A stretch of 64,000 nucleotides of DNA from Clostridia bacterium (GCA_017450005.1 JAFSYM010000004.1:1-64000), one strand, 5' to 3'. Counted from the first letter of the stretch, positions 17,346-26,149 are shown. The notes: a model not told the origin generated them from the letters alone. Program-made: numbers and translations.

Positions 17346-18269
17346 TCAACCGTTTTGCAGCTCTACGCCGCTCTTTTTAGCTTTTAAGATTTTTTCGATC
17401 AGGTCGGCAATATATGCGCCGGCTTCAACAGCGGCGATACCGCCGGAATGAATGTTGGACACAACGGTGCGCCTTGCCTCCGGCATACCGACGGTCGCAT
17501 TATATGCAATGTAGGCGCTCATACTCTCTGCCGTCGCCAGACCGGGACGCTCGCCGATGAGTACGCAAATCACCTTGCAGCCGAGTGCTTCGCTGATTGC
17601 ATCCTCCGCGCCGACACGGCCGTATTTTACATAAAACGGAGTGCCGACCGAAATCCCTTTGCTCTTCAAACCGTCCATGATTGCCGGCAGAATGTTTTCA
17701 AGGTTTGCCTTGATGGCCGTGGAGGACAAGCCGTCGCTCGCATAAATCTGGACGTCGACGTTTTTCGCGCATTTGCTCTGAATCTCGCGGATTGTTTCGT
17801 CGGAAAATCTGCGGCCGAGATCGGGACGAGTGAGGAACTGATTCTTGTCCGAACACATCGTTGTGACAGAAAACAGCCCCATTTTTTCGAGAAGCGCCGG
17901 ATCAACGTCCATGAATACCGCGTCTTTTGCTGCGGCATGATCGGCACGCAGCGTGAGCATGGTCTGTGTTTTCAGTCGGCCGCCAGCGCGACCGACGCCG
18001 ATACGCGCCGGTGTTTTGGATTTCATACGCAAAAGCGAATCCATATCTGCAGGATTGTCGAGCGTAGGCGTCGCTTTGCTTTCCTTGGAAGTGATATCGG
18101 TCGTGATATTGATATCTGCGACAGAAGAACTTGCTGACACAGATCCGCCCGACGGAGCGGACAGCGATGCTTTAACGGCGCTCTCGACAGCGGAAGCCGG
18201 TACGCTTCCACCCATTTCCGCGAGCACTTCCGCGATAATGCGGCTGAGCAGATCGTTATTTTCCATCAT
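17346..18269 (-). CDS. eutC: ethanolamine ammonia-lyase, small subunit EutC
   Basis: Small subunit of the adenosylcobalamin-dependent lyase that converts ethanolamine to acetaldehyde and ammonia. Core motifs include KSKTPARIGVGRAG and RADHAAAKDAVF, and later YASDGLSSTAI. The first 20 residues form an amphipathic helix (NDLLSRIIAEVLAEMG) followed by a Ser/Ala-rich linker of some 50 residues: an encapsulation peptide. 307 aa. The ATG overlaps the eutB stop by 4 nt. Two adjacent ATG codons make the start ambiguous by one residue. Confidence 0.96.
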   Translation of the reverse strand: MMENNDLLSRIIAEVLAEMGGSVPASAVESAVKASLSAPSGGSVSASSSVADINITTDITSKESKATPTLDNPADMDSLLRMKSKTPARIGVGRAGGRLKTQTMLTLRADHAAAKDAVFMDVDPALLEKMGLFSVTTMCSDKNQFLTRPDLGRRFSDETIREIQSKCAKNVDVQIYASDGLSSTAIKANLENILPAIMDGLKSKGISVGTPFYVKYGRVGAEDAISEALGCKVICVLIGERPGLATAESMSAYIAYNATVGMPEARRTVVSNIHSGGIAAVEAGAYIADLIEKILKAKKSGVELQNG

Positions 18270-19642
18270 CCCAGCCCCCTCATCTGTGTAAAGATCGTCG
18301 GATCGCCGGCACGCTTCGTCAACTTGCCGTTTTCGGTAATCCCCATTTTTTCAAGCCAGCAATCGAACTCGTAAATCGGACGCTTACCAAGAATCTCGCG
18401 TATGGCGCCGACGTCATGATAAGCATTCGTCTGATAATTCAGCATGATGTCGTCGCTGGTCGGGACACCGAGAATATAGTTGGCGCCGGCAGCACCAAGC
18501 ATCAGTGCAAGGTTTTCTATGTCGTTCTGGTCTGCAAGCATATGGTTGGTGTAGCAGCAGTCGCATCCCATCGGGACGCCGGAGAGCTTGCCCATGAAAT
18601 GATCTTCGAGTCCGGCACGGATGACCTGCTTGCTGTCATAGAGGTATTCCGGGCCGATAAAGCCAACGACCGTATTGACCATAAACGGCGCAAAGTTGCG
18701 CGCATAGGCATAGCAGCGCGCTTCCATCGTCACCTGATCCGCACCGTAATGCGCATCGCTCGAAAGCTCACTGCCCTGCCCTGTTTCGAAATACATCACA
18801 TTATTGCCGGCGGCCGTGCCCTGCTTCTTGAGCAGTTCCTTTGCCTCCAGCACTGTTTCGGTACCGAAACCGAATGCTCGATTGCCCTTTTCACTTCCGG
18901 CAATCGACTGAAAAATCATGTCGCACGGCGCGCCGCGCTTGACGGCTTCAATCTGCGTGGTGATATGACCGAGCACGCAGATCTGCGTCGGGATTTCAAA
19001 CTGATTCTTTACTTCATCCAGCCGCTTGAGAACCTCGGAAAGACTGGATACCGTATCATTGACAGGGTTAAGGCCTAAAAGAGCGTCTCCGCAGCCGTAG
19101 CTCAATCCTTCAAACAAAGAGGCCGTAATGCCGTCCACATTGTCAGTCGTATGGTTCGGCTGCAAACGTGTGGACAATGTGCCGCGAAGACCGATCGTCG
19201 TGTTGCACCGGGCGGGAACCTGCACTTTGGCTGCGCCGTAGATCAGATCAAGATTGCCCATCAGCTTGGCCACAGCAGCAACCATTTCGGCAGTCAGGCC
19301 TTTGGAAATACGCCGGATGTCCGCCTCCGTAGTCGATCCGCTGAGAATCCATTCGCGCAGATCTGCAACCGTCCAGCTCTTGATGCTGCCGTAAATATGC
19401 TCATTCAGGCCATCCTGATTCAGACGTGTCACATCGTCCTCTTCGTACGGTACGATCGGATTCTCGCGCAGCTCATGCAGCGTCATCTGTGACAGAACTT
19501 CTTTAGCCGCGACACGCTCAATGTCCGACTTCGCAGCTACGCCGGCCAGTATATCGCCGGACTTTTCTTCATTGGCTTTAGCCAGAACTTCCTTTACACT
19601 GTCGAACGTAAAGGTCTGACCGGAAAGCAATGTTCTGTACAA
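18266..19642 (-). CDS. eutB: ethanolamine ammonia-lyase, large subunit EutB
   Basis: Catalytic large subunit (458 aa, usual length) with a TIM-barrel that binds ethanolamine and the adenosylcobalamin. Conserved stretches include LPF-type RGTLSTRLQPNHTTDN, CVLGHITTQIEAV, YFETGQGSELSSDAHYGADQ and MGCDCCYTNHMLADQND, all typical of EutB. The 16-bp palindrome at 18855-18870 lies within the coding sequence. An SD of GGAGG type precedes the ATG (CAGGAGGAGT). Confidence 0.97.
   Translation of the reverse strand: MYRTLLSGQTFTFDSVKEVLAKANEEKSGDILAGVAAKSDIERVAAKEVLSQMTLHELRENPIVPYEEDDVTRLNQDGLNEHIYGSIKSWTVADLREWILSGSTTEADIRRISKGLTAEMVAAVAKLMGNLDLIYGAAKVQVPARCNTTIGLRGTLSTRLQPNHTTDNVDGITASLFEGLSYGCGDALLGLNPVNDTVSSLSEVLKRLDEVKNQFEIPTQICVLGHITTQIEAVKRGAPCDMIFQSIAGSEKGNRAFGFGTETVLEAKELLKKQGTAAGNNVMYFETGQGSELSSDAHYGADQVTMEARCYAYARNFAPFMVNTVVGFIGPEYLYDSKQVIRAGLEDHFMGKLSGVPMGCDCCYTNHMLADQNDIENLALMLGAAGANYILGVPTSDDIMLNYQTNAYHDVGAIREILGKRPIYEFDCWLEKMGITENGKLTKRAGDPTIFTQMRGLG
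18855..18870. repeat. 16-bp palindrome inside eutB
   Basis: GTTTCGGTACCGAAAC is a perfect palindrome. Its 14-bp core is identical to the palindrome upstream of the eut promoter (21172-21185). Confidence 0.6.
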
Positions 19643-19666
19643 TGTAAACTCCTCCTGTAGTCAGAG

Positions 19667-21091
19667 TTAACCGAAAATCAAAGTTTTTACGACAACCGGT
19701 ATCACCATGCCGTCCATAAGCGGTCTGCCCATGTCGATGTAGTCATTCTGCTGCACGATGATCGAATCGACCGATATGACCGGACGCTTGTCCGAGAGTA
19801 AAGCGCGCACTTGCCGACCGAGCACTTTTGCCATGTCGTGGCGCAGCACAATCATGATCGGTTCTGCCGGCGGAAGAACCGGATCGACAGCATCCACAAT
19901 GGATTTGGCAAGCCGCTGAACGGCAATATAGGACGGATCTTTCTCGCCGTCCATGGCAATCACTGCATTGCGGCAATCGTTTTGTTCAAGAAACCATTTG
20001 AATTTCTCTCGCAATACGGAAGGATCTCCCGTAAAGCAGGCTGTCTGTTCCTTGCTGTCCAGACGCAGAACAGGTATATTCTTGAGCGGGAACAATCCGT
20101 CTGAATAATCAATGGTACTGCCGGAAACGGATGTTGTATAAGTGCCTGCGCCGACAACCGTTGCGCGAATCGTTTCCGCCGCGCCGATCATGCGGAACGA
20201 AGAACACACGCGGCTGCGCCGGATGGCCTGACCGAGCAAAACGCCGATATCGCCAAAATGGAAAGGATCGGCGTCGGTTCCGTAAATAAAATCCGCAACA
20301 CCGCCGGAAAAACAAACGGCTCGAAGTTTCGGATGCAATACAAAATCGGAACTTCCCGGCGTCTTTAAATCATGCAGCAGCTTTGTCGGTTCGGAAAGGC
20401 CGAGAAACTGCTCGAGCACAGAGGCATACCCCTCGCAGATGCGCGATAGATCCTCAACACGCGCTGCGTCTCCCTGCCTGAGTGCCACGCCGACATATTC
20501 AGAAACGTGACGCGCACTGTCGCTGATATAATCTATCTTGCCGTCCGTAATTGTGACAAGGCGTCCACCGATGTCCAGACACCCCTTTGCGCAGACTTCT
20601 CCGTCGTCAAAGATGACCGCATTGGTCGTACCGCCTCCGATGTCAAGATTGACCACCGCAACGCCGTTATCCTCGGAATACGCTGCGGCGCCGCTCCCCT
20701 TACCGGCCACAATGGACTCAATATCAGGCCCGGCCGTGGATACAACGAACTCGCCGGCAAAGTCGCTCAGATACCGCAGGACTTCTTCGCTGTTCTCCTT
20801 GCGTGCCGATTCGCCCGTGATGATAACCGCGCCGGTATCCGTCTGACTCGGTGTAAACCCGGCCTTTTGAAACTCGGCCGAAACGATCTCACGAACAGCC
20901 TCGCCGTCAATCAGCGTTCGGGTGCGAAGCGGTGTGCGATGAATCGCACCTTTGTAAATTATATCTTTTCCAACAATGGAAATTTTCGGTACCGTAAAGT
21001 AGCCGGATGTATTCTCAACACTCAGGCTGCTGAAGATAACCTGTGTGGTGGATGTTCCGATATCAATCCCGACTGACAAGATTTGTTTCAA
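19667..21091 (-). CDS. eutA: ethanolamine ammonia-lyase reactivating factor EutA
   Basis: ATP-dependent chaperone of the actin/Hsp70 ATPase fold that exchanges damaged cobalamin on EutBC. ATPase phosphate-binding motifs are visible: VGIDIGTSTTQVIF at the N-terminus and NLDIGGGTTNAVIFD near residue 175. The length (about 474 aa) is normal. I prefer the TTG at 21091, which gives MKQILSVGIDIG and has AGGTGG 8 nt upstream. GTG codons four and three codons earlier lack an SD. First gene of the eut operon, 36 nt from the -10 box. Confidence 0.93.
   Translation of the reverse strand: MKQILSVGIDIGTSTTQVIFSSLSVENTSGYFTVPKISIVGKDIIYKGAIHRTPLRTRTLIDGEAVREIVSAEFQKAGFTPSQTDTGAVIITGESARKENSEEVLRYLSDFAGEFVVSTAGPDIESIVAGKGSGAAAYSEDNGVAVVNLDIGGGTTNAVIFDDGEVCAKGCLDIGGRLVTITDGKIDYISDSARHVSEYVGVALRQGDAARVEDLSRICEGYASVLEQFLGLSEPTKLLHDLKTPGSSDFVLHPKLRAVCFSGGVADFIYGTDADPFHFGDIGVLLGQAIRRSRVCSSFRMIGAAETIRATVVGAGTYTTSVSGSTIDYSDGLFPLKNIPVLRLDSKEQTACFTGDPSVLREKFKWFLEQNDCRNAVIAMDGEKDPSYIAVQRLAKSIVDAVDPVLPPAEPIMIVLRHDMAKVLGRQVRALLSDKRPVISVDSIIVQQNDYIDMGRPLMDGMVIPVVVKTLIFG
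20987..20994. repeat. partial copy of the eut palindrome in eutA
   Basis: CGGTACCG with flanks TTTT and TAAA (20983-20998): the 8-bp core of the promoter-proximal palindrome, within the 5' part of eutA. Confidence 0.35.
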
Positions 21092-21126
21092 CCACCACAC
21101 CACCTATTTACCCTATAGTCGGAGAT

Positions 21127-21155
21127 ATTATAGCACACTCTTTTTCGTCTGACAA
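21127..21155 (-). promoter_or_regulatory. sigma-A promoter of the eut operon
   Basis: Minus strand TTGTCA, 17-nt spacer, TATAAT, with an extended -10 TGTGC before TATAAT. The leader before the eutA start is only about 30 nt, too short for the tandem-hairpin EutV antiterminator used in Enterococcus and Listeria. Confidence 0.85.
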
Positions 21156-21171
21156 GTGCTTTTTAAATTTT

Positions 21172-21185
21172 TTTCGGTACCGAAA
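21172..21185. promoter_or_regulatory. 14-bp palindrome upstream of the eut promoter, candidate operator
   Basis: TTTCGGTACCGAAA is perfectly symmetrical and lies 16 nt upstream of the -35 box. It could bind a dimeric activator or repressor. No adjacent regulator gene is present. It does not fit the cre consensus well because the centre is TA rather than CG. Confidence 0.4.
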
Positions 21186-21186
21186 C

Positions 21187-21213
21187 AAAAAGAAAGGCGC
21201 CCTTGCGGACGCC
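21187..21213 (-). terminator. terminator after the LCAT-like lipase
   Basis: On the minus strand GGCGTCC-GCAA-GGGCGCC (one G-T pair) is followed by TTTCTTTTTG. It separates the pcrA-lipase unit from the eut promoter. Confidence 0.85.
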
Positions 21214-21223
21214 AAAGAAATAC

Positions 21224-22696
21224 TTATTGAGGAGAAAGCGTTTTGTTTTGTTTGTTATACTGTAAAAACTGCGGATATCGCGGATCGGAATGTACGGTAT
21301 ATTGCAGGTCTGCCTGCACAAACCACATCAGGAACTGTGCGCTCTCGCTGCCATACGGATAATCGAGATGCCCCATATCATGCACAAACCAGGTGATTTC
21401 CGGGAACATGCAGCTCGACGCGTCAATCGCTCTGTCGGGCGAAATATGGTTGTGTCCACAAGCTGCCTGCTGTGTATATCCGTCCGGCAGCGTTTGACCG
21501 ATTTTTGCGCAGACAGCGCCGCCGCTTGCAAGTGAAGCGTCGATCAGATAATCGTTGCAATTCAGCCTTGCCGACGATACGGGAACACCGTATTGGCCGT
21601 AATTGACCAGTACGAAAACGCGGCAGCCGGATGCAATGGTTTGATCCAAAATGTCCTTTGCGTGCTGCTGAACATTGTAGTGATACGCGTCAATTCTGCG
21701 GATCAGCACGGCATTGCGATCAGCGTCCAGCGCATTGCGTTTTGCCGCTTCGTACTCATTCTGCGCGACGAAAGCCCACATACCAGGCATATTGCCGAAC
21801 ACAGGATACATGACCTCATGCGCAATGCGTTCGCCGTTGTGATCGTTCATATCCAGTATGAATTCCATCAGCTTATTGGTCAGGTGTGAATGCTTGAGCA
21901 GCTTTGTCGCAAAATTCTTGATTGATTTCGGCCAGGAAACGAACTGCATCAGGTATTCCGACAGCGTATCGAGATCCGCCTCATAATCCCCGCAGAACAG
22001 TTTACCGACAAAAGAAATACCCTGAAACGCAGTGTTTTCCATCAGCAGCGTGATGATATCATCTGCGCCGTATTTGAACAAATATGCCATCGTGATTGCA
22101 CCGCCCATGCTGCATGCGGCAAGTACAATACGATCTTTGCCAGTCTGCGCTTTTACACTCTCAATAAATGCATGCAAGTCGTTCGCGTGATCCATCGGAT
22201 CCAGACGCCAATCGTAAGCAAAGAAATAGACGTTTTCACCGCCGAGCGCATCGATCGCCGTATGCACAAAACCGTGCTCGTCGCGATCATCCTGCAAATA
22301 TAAATCCGGGTAATGATCGGCCGACAGCGGAAACGTGCGCACAGATACATCATGGACGGAGTTGCCGTCTGCGTCGCAGAGCGAATCCTCAAAAATCCCG
22401 GCAAGATACGGGTGCGTCTCGTCCGCAAGACGAATCCAATCCTTCGTAAACACGAAACGAAGCAGCGGAACGATCAGATGTGACACATTGCGCACAATCG
22501 TTTTGGCCGACGGTGCAAAGACCTGCAAAGCAGAAGGCGAATCCGGATGCAGATACAGCGGAACCGCACCAAAGCCGCTGACGATGACCAGCGGTGCGTC
22601 AACCGGCACTGCTTCTTTCTCCGACGCAAATACCGGAAGAATACAGCAAAACGCAAGTATCACGGAAAGGAACACGGAAAGAATTCGTTTCAGCAT
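21224..22696 (-). CDS. secreted LCAT-like alpha/beta hydrolase (lipase/acyltransferase)
   Basis: Predicted exported lipid esterase of 490 aa. The N-terminal signal peptide (MLKRILSVFLSV, cleavage likely after VFA) is followed by an LCAT-type fold: LVIVSGFGAVPLY near the oxyanion region, FFAYDWRLDP (the YDWR block is characteristic of the LCAT family), the nucleophile elbow AACSMGGAI, and a C-terminal His in HDMGHLDY. The elbow has Cys before the catalytic Ser, where GHSMG is usual. Start ATG at 22696 with GAGG upstream, 12 nt after the pcrA stop. Substrate unknown; phospholipids are possible. Confidence 0.78.
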   Translation of the reverse strand: MLKRILSVFLSVILAFCCILPVFASEKEAVPVDAPLVIVSGFGAVPLYLHPDSPSALQVFAPSAKTIVRNVSHLIVPLLRFVFTKDWIRLADETHPYLAGIFEDSLCDADGNSVHDVSVRTFPLSADHYPDLYLQDDRDEHGFVHTAIDALGGENVYFFAYDWRLDPMDHANDLHAFIESVKAQTGKDRIVLAACSMGGAITMAYLFKYGADDIITLLMENTAFQGISFVGKLFCGDYEADLDTLSEYLMQFVSWPKSIKNFATKLLKHSHLTNKLMEFILDMNDHNGERIAHEVMYPVFGNMPGMWAFVAQNEYEAAKRNALDADRNAVLIRRIDAYHYNVQQHAKDILDQTIASGCRVFVLVNYGQYGVPVSSARLNCNDYLIDASLASGGAVCAKIGQTLPDGYTQQAACGHNHISPDRAIDASSCMFPEITWFVHDMGHLDYPYGSESAQFLMWFVQADLQYTVHSDPRYPQFLQYNKQNKTLSPQ

Positions 22697-22707
22697 AGGA
22701 CAATACC

Positions 22708-25071
22708 TCAAATCTTTTCAAGCTTCGCGAACTTCGCCATAATTCTCTTTTTGGTGCCGGTTTTTTCAAAAGCAATTTCCAGAAGAATATCGTTTCCCAT
22801 AGGCTGCACGGAGAGAACGACTCCCTGGCCGAAAACCTTGTGCACCACACCGTCTCCGACCGAGAAGCTCCCGACCGGTGTACTGGCCGAAGCCTTTACA
22901 CCGGAGAAGCCTCGATTCGCCGATTTTTCCTGTAAAGGTGCTTTACTTGTCGGGCCGGAAGTGCTGACCTTGCGCCGGAAGGAGGAGCCGGATTGCTCCA
23001 ACAATTCATGCGGAATCTCTGACACAAAACATGACGGCGGATTGTAGGTCGTGCTGCCGAAAACCATACGGGTTCGGGCGTTCGTCAGAACCAAACGCTT
23101 CTTGGCTCTTGTAATCGCAACATAGGCAAGCCGCCGTTCCTCCTCCATCTCGGATGAATCATACAGCGCCTGCTGTCCGGGAAACACACCGTCCTCCATC
23201 CCGATCAGAAAAACGTTTGTAAACTCTAAGCCTTTGGCAGAATGAATGGTCATCAGGACAACGGTATCGGACTCGGCATTGAATGCATCGATATCTGTCA
23301 TCAAGGCGACCTCTTCGAGAAAACCGGCAAGCGTCGGCTCCTCGGCTTCATCACAATAGTGCTGAATATTGACGGACAATTCACCAAGGTTCGCCAAGCG
23401 ATCCATCATCTTATCCGGCTCATTCTCAAGCGATTGGATGTAGCCGCTGTCTTCCAACACGAATTTCAGCAGCTCTGCCAATGCGTGCGTCTGCGCATAT
23501 TCCTGATATGCGCGAATTTTTGACGTAAAATCTTTTAACTTTACAGAAGCGCGTGATAAACTCGGAAAATCGTCCGGCGTTTCCATCACATCAAAAAGGC
23601 TCAAACCGAGACCGGCTGCTATCTCTGCCGCACGGTTGACGGTCGTATCGCCGATGCCGCGCTTCGGCTCGTTGATGATACGCCGCAGTCGCACATTATC
23701 CGAAGGATTGCCGATCACGGTCAGATATGCCAGTGCGTCGCGGATTTCCTTGCGGTCATAGAAACGGTGACCGCCGATAATTCTGTACGGTACACCCATG
23801 CGCACCAGCGCGCCTTCCACCATATTAGACATGGCGTTCATACGGTACAGGACGGCGTTATCGTTCCATCTGCCTCCCTGCTGCTTGTAAGTCATCATAC
23901 GATTGACGATGTATCGCGCTTCCTGCGACTCGTCGTCCGCCGTATGCAGTATGATTTTTTCTCCCTGCCCGTTCGATGTCCAAAGTTCTTTGCCCTTGCG
24001 GTTCTCGTTGTGTGAGATCACAGCATTGGCGGCGTCCAGAATCGTTTGTGTCGAGCGGTAGTTTTGCTCAAGACGAATGACCTTGGCATTCGTGTACTGA
24101 TCCTCGAAGTGCAGTATGTTTTCGATCGTCGCACCGCGAAAACGGTAAATGCTCTGGTCGTCGTCGCCGACAACGCAAATATTCTTATGTGCCGCTGCAA
24201 GAATGGACGTCAGGCGGTACTGCGCGTAATTCGTGTCCTGGTATTCGTCGATCATGATGTAGCGGAACCGGCGCTGGTAATAGCTGCGTACTTCTTCGTT
24301 CTGCTCAAGAAGCTGCACAGTGTTGCCGATGATGTCGTCAAAATCCATCGCATCCGCGTTTTTCAGCAGATTTTGGTAGCATGCGTAGGCATCGGCTATA
24401 CGACGCTGGCGAACGTCCGCTGTCGCCTCTTTCGCATATTCTTCAGGTGAAATCAAGGCATTTTTCGCGTTGCTGATTTCTCTGAGGATCACTTTGGCAG
24501 GCAGATACTTCTCATCGATTTCAAGGATTCTCTGACATTCCTTCATCACACGCTTGCTGTCGTCCATATCATAGATCGTAAAGTGCGAAGTATATCCCAG
24601 CAAATCACCGTAGCGGCGCAGTATTCTTGCACACGCGCTGTGAAATGTGCAAGCCCAGATTTCACCGATACCGTTTACGGAATCGCCAATCTTCGCAAGA
24701 ATGCGATCTTTGAGTTCGTTGGCCGCCTTGTTTGTAAACGTGATCGCAAGAATTTCCCATGGTCTCGCGGGGCGAACAGCCATCACGTCGGCCAACTCCG
24801 CGGCAAACGGCTCGCCGCGCAGAAACGCGTGCATCAAATCCAGATCCTTCTGCGTCGGTTCGAATGCAATCTCGTTCGATTCGGCAGCGCTGCCGTATTT
24901 AAGCAGATTCGCAATGCGGTTGACAAGAACAGTCGTTTTGCCGCTTCCGGCACCCGCAAGCACCAAAAGCGGTCCTTCCGTAGAAAGGACCGCCTGAAGC
25001 TGTTTATCGTTCATTCTGCCGAATTCTTTTTCAATGACTTGTCGCCGGAGCGTTAAGAATTCATCCAACAT
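22708..25071 (-). CDS. pcrA: ATP-dependent DNA helicase PcrA/UvrD
   Basis: Superfamily 1A 3'-5' helicase (787 aa) for nucleotide excision repair, mismatch repair and removal of stalled complexes. Walker A LAGAGSGKT near residue 40, DEYQDTNYAQ (motif II), GDDDQSIYRFRGA (motif III), LEQNYRS (motif IV) and the late VMTIHSAKGLEFTNVF are all present. The C-terminus (from about residue 730, VGDGVVHKVFGQGVV) is the Tudor-like domain that binds RNA polymerase in PcrA. There is no SD at the 25071 ATG; a Met 19 codons later (MNDKQLQAV) is an alternative start. Confidence 0.95.
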   Translation of the reverse strand: MLDEFLTLRRQVIEKEFGRMNDKQLQAVLSTEGPLLVLAGAGSGKTTVLVNRIANLLKYGSAAESNEIAFEPTQKDLDLMHAFLRGEPFAAELADVMAVRPARPWEILAITFTNKAANELKDRILAKIGDSVNGIGEIWACTFHSACARILRRYGDLLGYTSHFTIYDMDDSKRVMKECQRILEIDEKYLPAKVILREISNAKNALISPEEYAKEATADVRQRRIADAYACYQNLLKNADAMDFDDIIGNTVQLLEQNEEVRSYYQRRFRYIMIDEYQDTNYAQYRLTSILAAAHKNICVVGDDDQSIYRFRGATIENILHFEDQYTNAKVIRLEQNYRSTQTILDAANAVISHNENRKGKELWTSNGQGEKIILHTADDESQEARYIVNRMMTYKQQGGRWNDNAVLYRMNAMSNMVEGALVRMGVPYRIIGGHRFYDRKEIRDALAYLTVIGNPSDNVRLRRIINEPKRGIGDTTVNRAAEIAAGLGLSLFDVMETPDDFPSLSRASVKLKDFTSKIRAYQEYAQTHALAELLKFVLEDSGYIQSLENEPDKMMDRLANLGELSVNIQHYCDEAEEPTLAGFLEEVALMTDIDAFNAESDTVVLMTIHSAKGLEFTNVFLIGMEDGVFPGQQALYDSSEMEEERRLAYVAITRAKKRLVLTNARTRMVFGSTTYNPPSCFVSEIPHELLEQSGSSFRRKVSTSGPTSKAPLQEKSANRGFSGVKASASTPVGSFSVGDGVVHKVFGQGVVLSVQPMGNDILLEIAFEKTGTKKRIMAKFAKLEKI

Positions 25072-25084
25072 ATACTAAATTCAA

Positions 25085-26116
25085 TCAAATCGAGATTTCG
25101 TATGAAATATCATAAAGCTCACGATCCAGAGACTTGGTCATTTTGAGCGCTTCCTCGATATCTAGATCAAAAACCTTCTCGTTCTTCATGCACACCACAC
25201 GATTGCCTATACCCTTCATCAGCAACTTTTTAACGGCATAGTTACCCATGATGCTTGCCACGACTCTGTCCTTGCAAGTCGGGGCGCCGCCGCGCTGCAC
25301 ATGACCGAGCACAACGGCTCTGGATTCCACATTGGTTTCGGCCTCAATTTTACGGGCAAGCGCTTCCACGCCGCCTTCAATATCCTTGGCAACGCCTTCG
25401 GCGACCATGATGATAAAGTGTTCCTTGCCTGTATTCTGCGTACGGCGCATACGGTCGATCACGTCATGCTGAATATCATACTTGAATTCGGGAACAAGGA
25501 TCGTCGTCGCGCCGACGGCAATACCGGCGTTGAGCGCAAGGAAGCCGGCATGACGTCCCATCACTTCGATCACGCAGCAGCGGTCGTGCGACTCCGTCGT
25601 ATCGCGTACGCGGTCGACCATGTCCATGATTGTGTTCAGGGAAGTATCATAGCCGATCGTATAATCGGTGCAGCCGATATCATTATCGATCGTGCCAGGA
25701 ATGCCGATGCACAGCGGCAGCCCTTTGCAGGGTTCTCCGTTTTTTTCTTTGAGGCGGGAAAAATCCAGAGCGCCGCGGAAAGAACCGTCGCCGCCGATCA
25801 CAACAAGACCGTCGATTTGGTAATCAATGCAGGTTTTTAGTGCGGCGCGCATCCCGTTATCTTCTTCAAATTCCTTGGAGCGTGCTGTATATAATTTGGT
25901 ACCGCCTCTGTGAATGATGTCGGAAACCGTGCGGAGATCCATCGGAATCAAATCGCCCGCGATCAACCCGGCATAACCGCGGCGAACGCCGAACACTTCT
26001 ATCCCATTCACGCGAGCCGTACGAACCACTGCACGGATTGCTGCATTCATGCCGGGCGCATCGCCGCCGCTGGTCAAAACAGCTATGCGCATCGTCTTTT
26101 CTTTTGTGTCACACAT
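25085..26116 (-). CDS. pfkA: ATP-dependent 6-phosphofructokinase
   Basis: Phosphorylates fructose 6-phosphate in glycolysis. 343 aa. TSGGDAPGMNAAIRAVVR, GGDGSFRGA, PGTIDNDI and MGRHAGF are the usual signatures. Gly in GGDGSFRG and Gly (not Lys) in PGTIDND point to ATP rather than pyrophosphate as donor. The ATG at 26116 has a near-ideal AAGGAGG 8 nt upstream and gives an 8-residue extension before the usual MRIAVLTSGG start. Own promoter at 26150-26178 despite lying directly after dnaE. Confidence 0.96.
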   Translation of the reverse strand: MCDTKEKTMRIAVLTSGGDAPGMNAAIRAVVRTARVNGIEVFGVRRGYAGLIAGDLIPMDLRTVSDIIHRGGTKLYTARSKEFEEDNGMRAALKTCIDYQIDGLVVIGGDGSFRGALDFSRLKEKNGEPCKGLPLCIGIPGTIDNDIGCTDYTIGYDTSLNTIMDMVDRVRDTTESHDRCCVIEVMGRHAGFLALNAGIAVGATTILVPEFKYDIQHDVIDRMRRTQNTGKEHFIIMVAEGVAKDIEGGVEALARKIEAETNVESRAVVLGHVQRGGAPTCKDRVVASIMGNYAVKKLLMKGIGNRVVCMKNEKVFDLDIEEALKMTKSLDRELYDISYEISI

Positions 26117-26149
26117 ATAATAATCCTCCTTGGAATGCGTTATAAAATT

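Noticed and set aside
21172-21185. A cre (CcpA) site upstream of eutA
   Set aside because: The palindrome has a TA centre, while cre sites have a CG centre with a different consensus.
21104-21223. A EutV-type antitermination leader before eutA
   Set aside because: The promoter leaves only about 30 nt of leader; the only terminator-type hairpin lies upstream of the promoter and belongs to the lipase gene.
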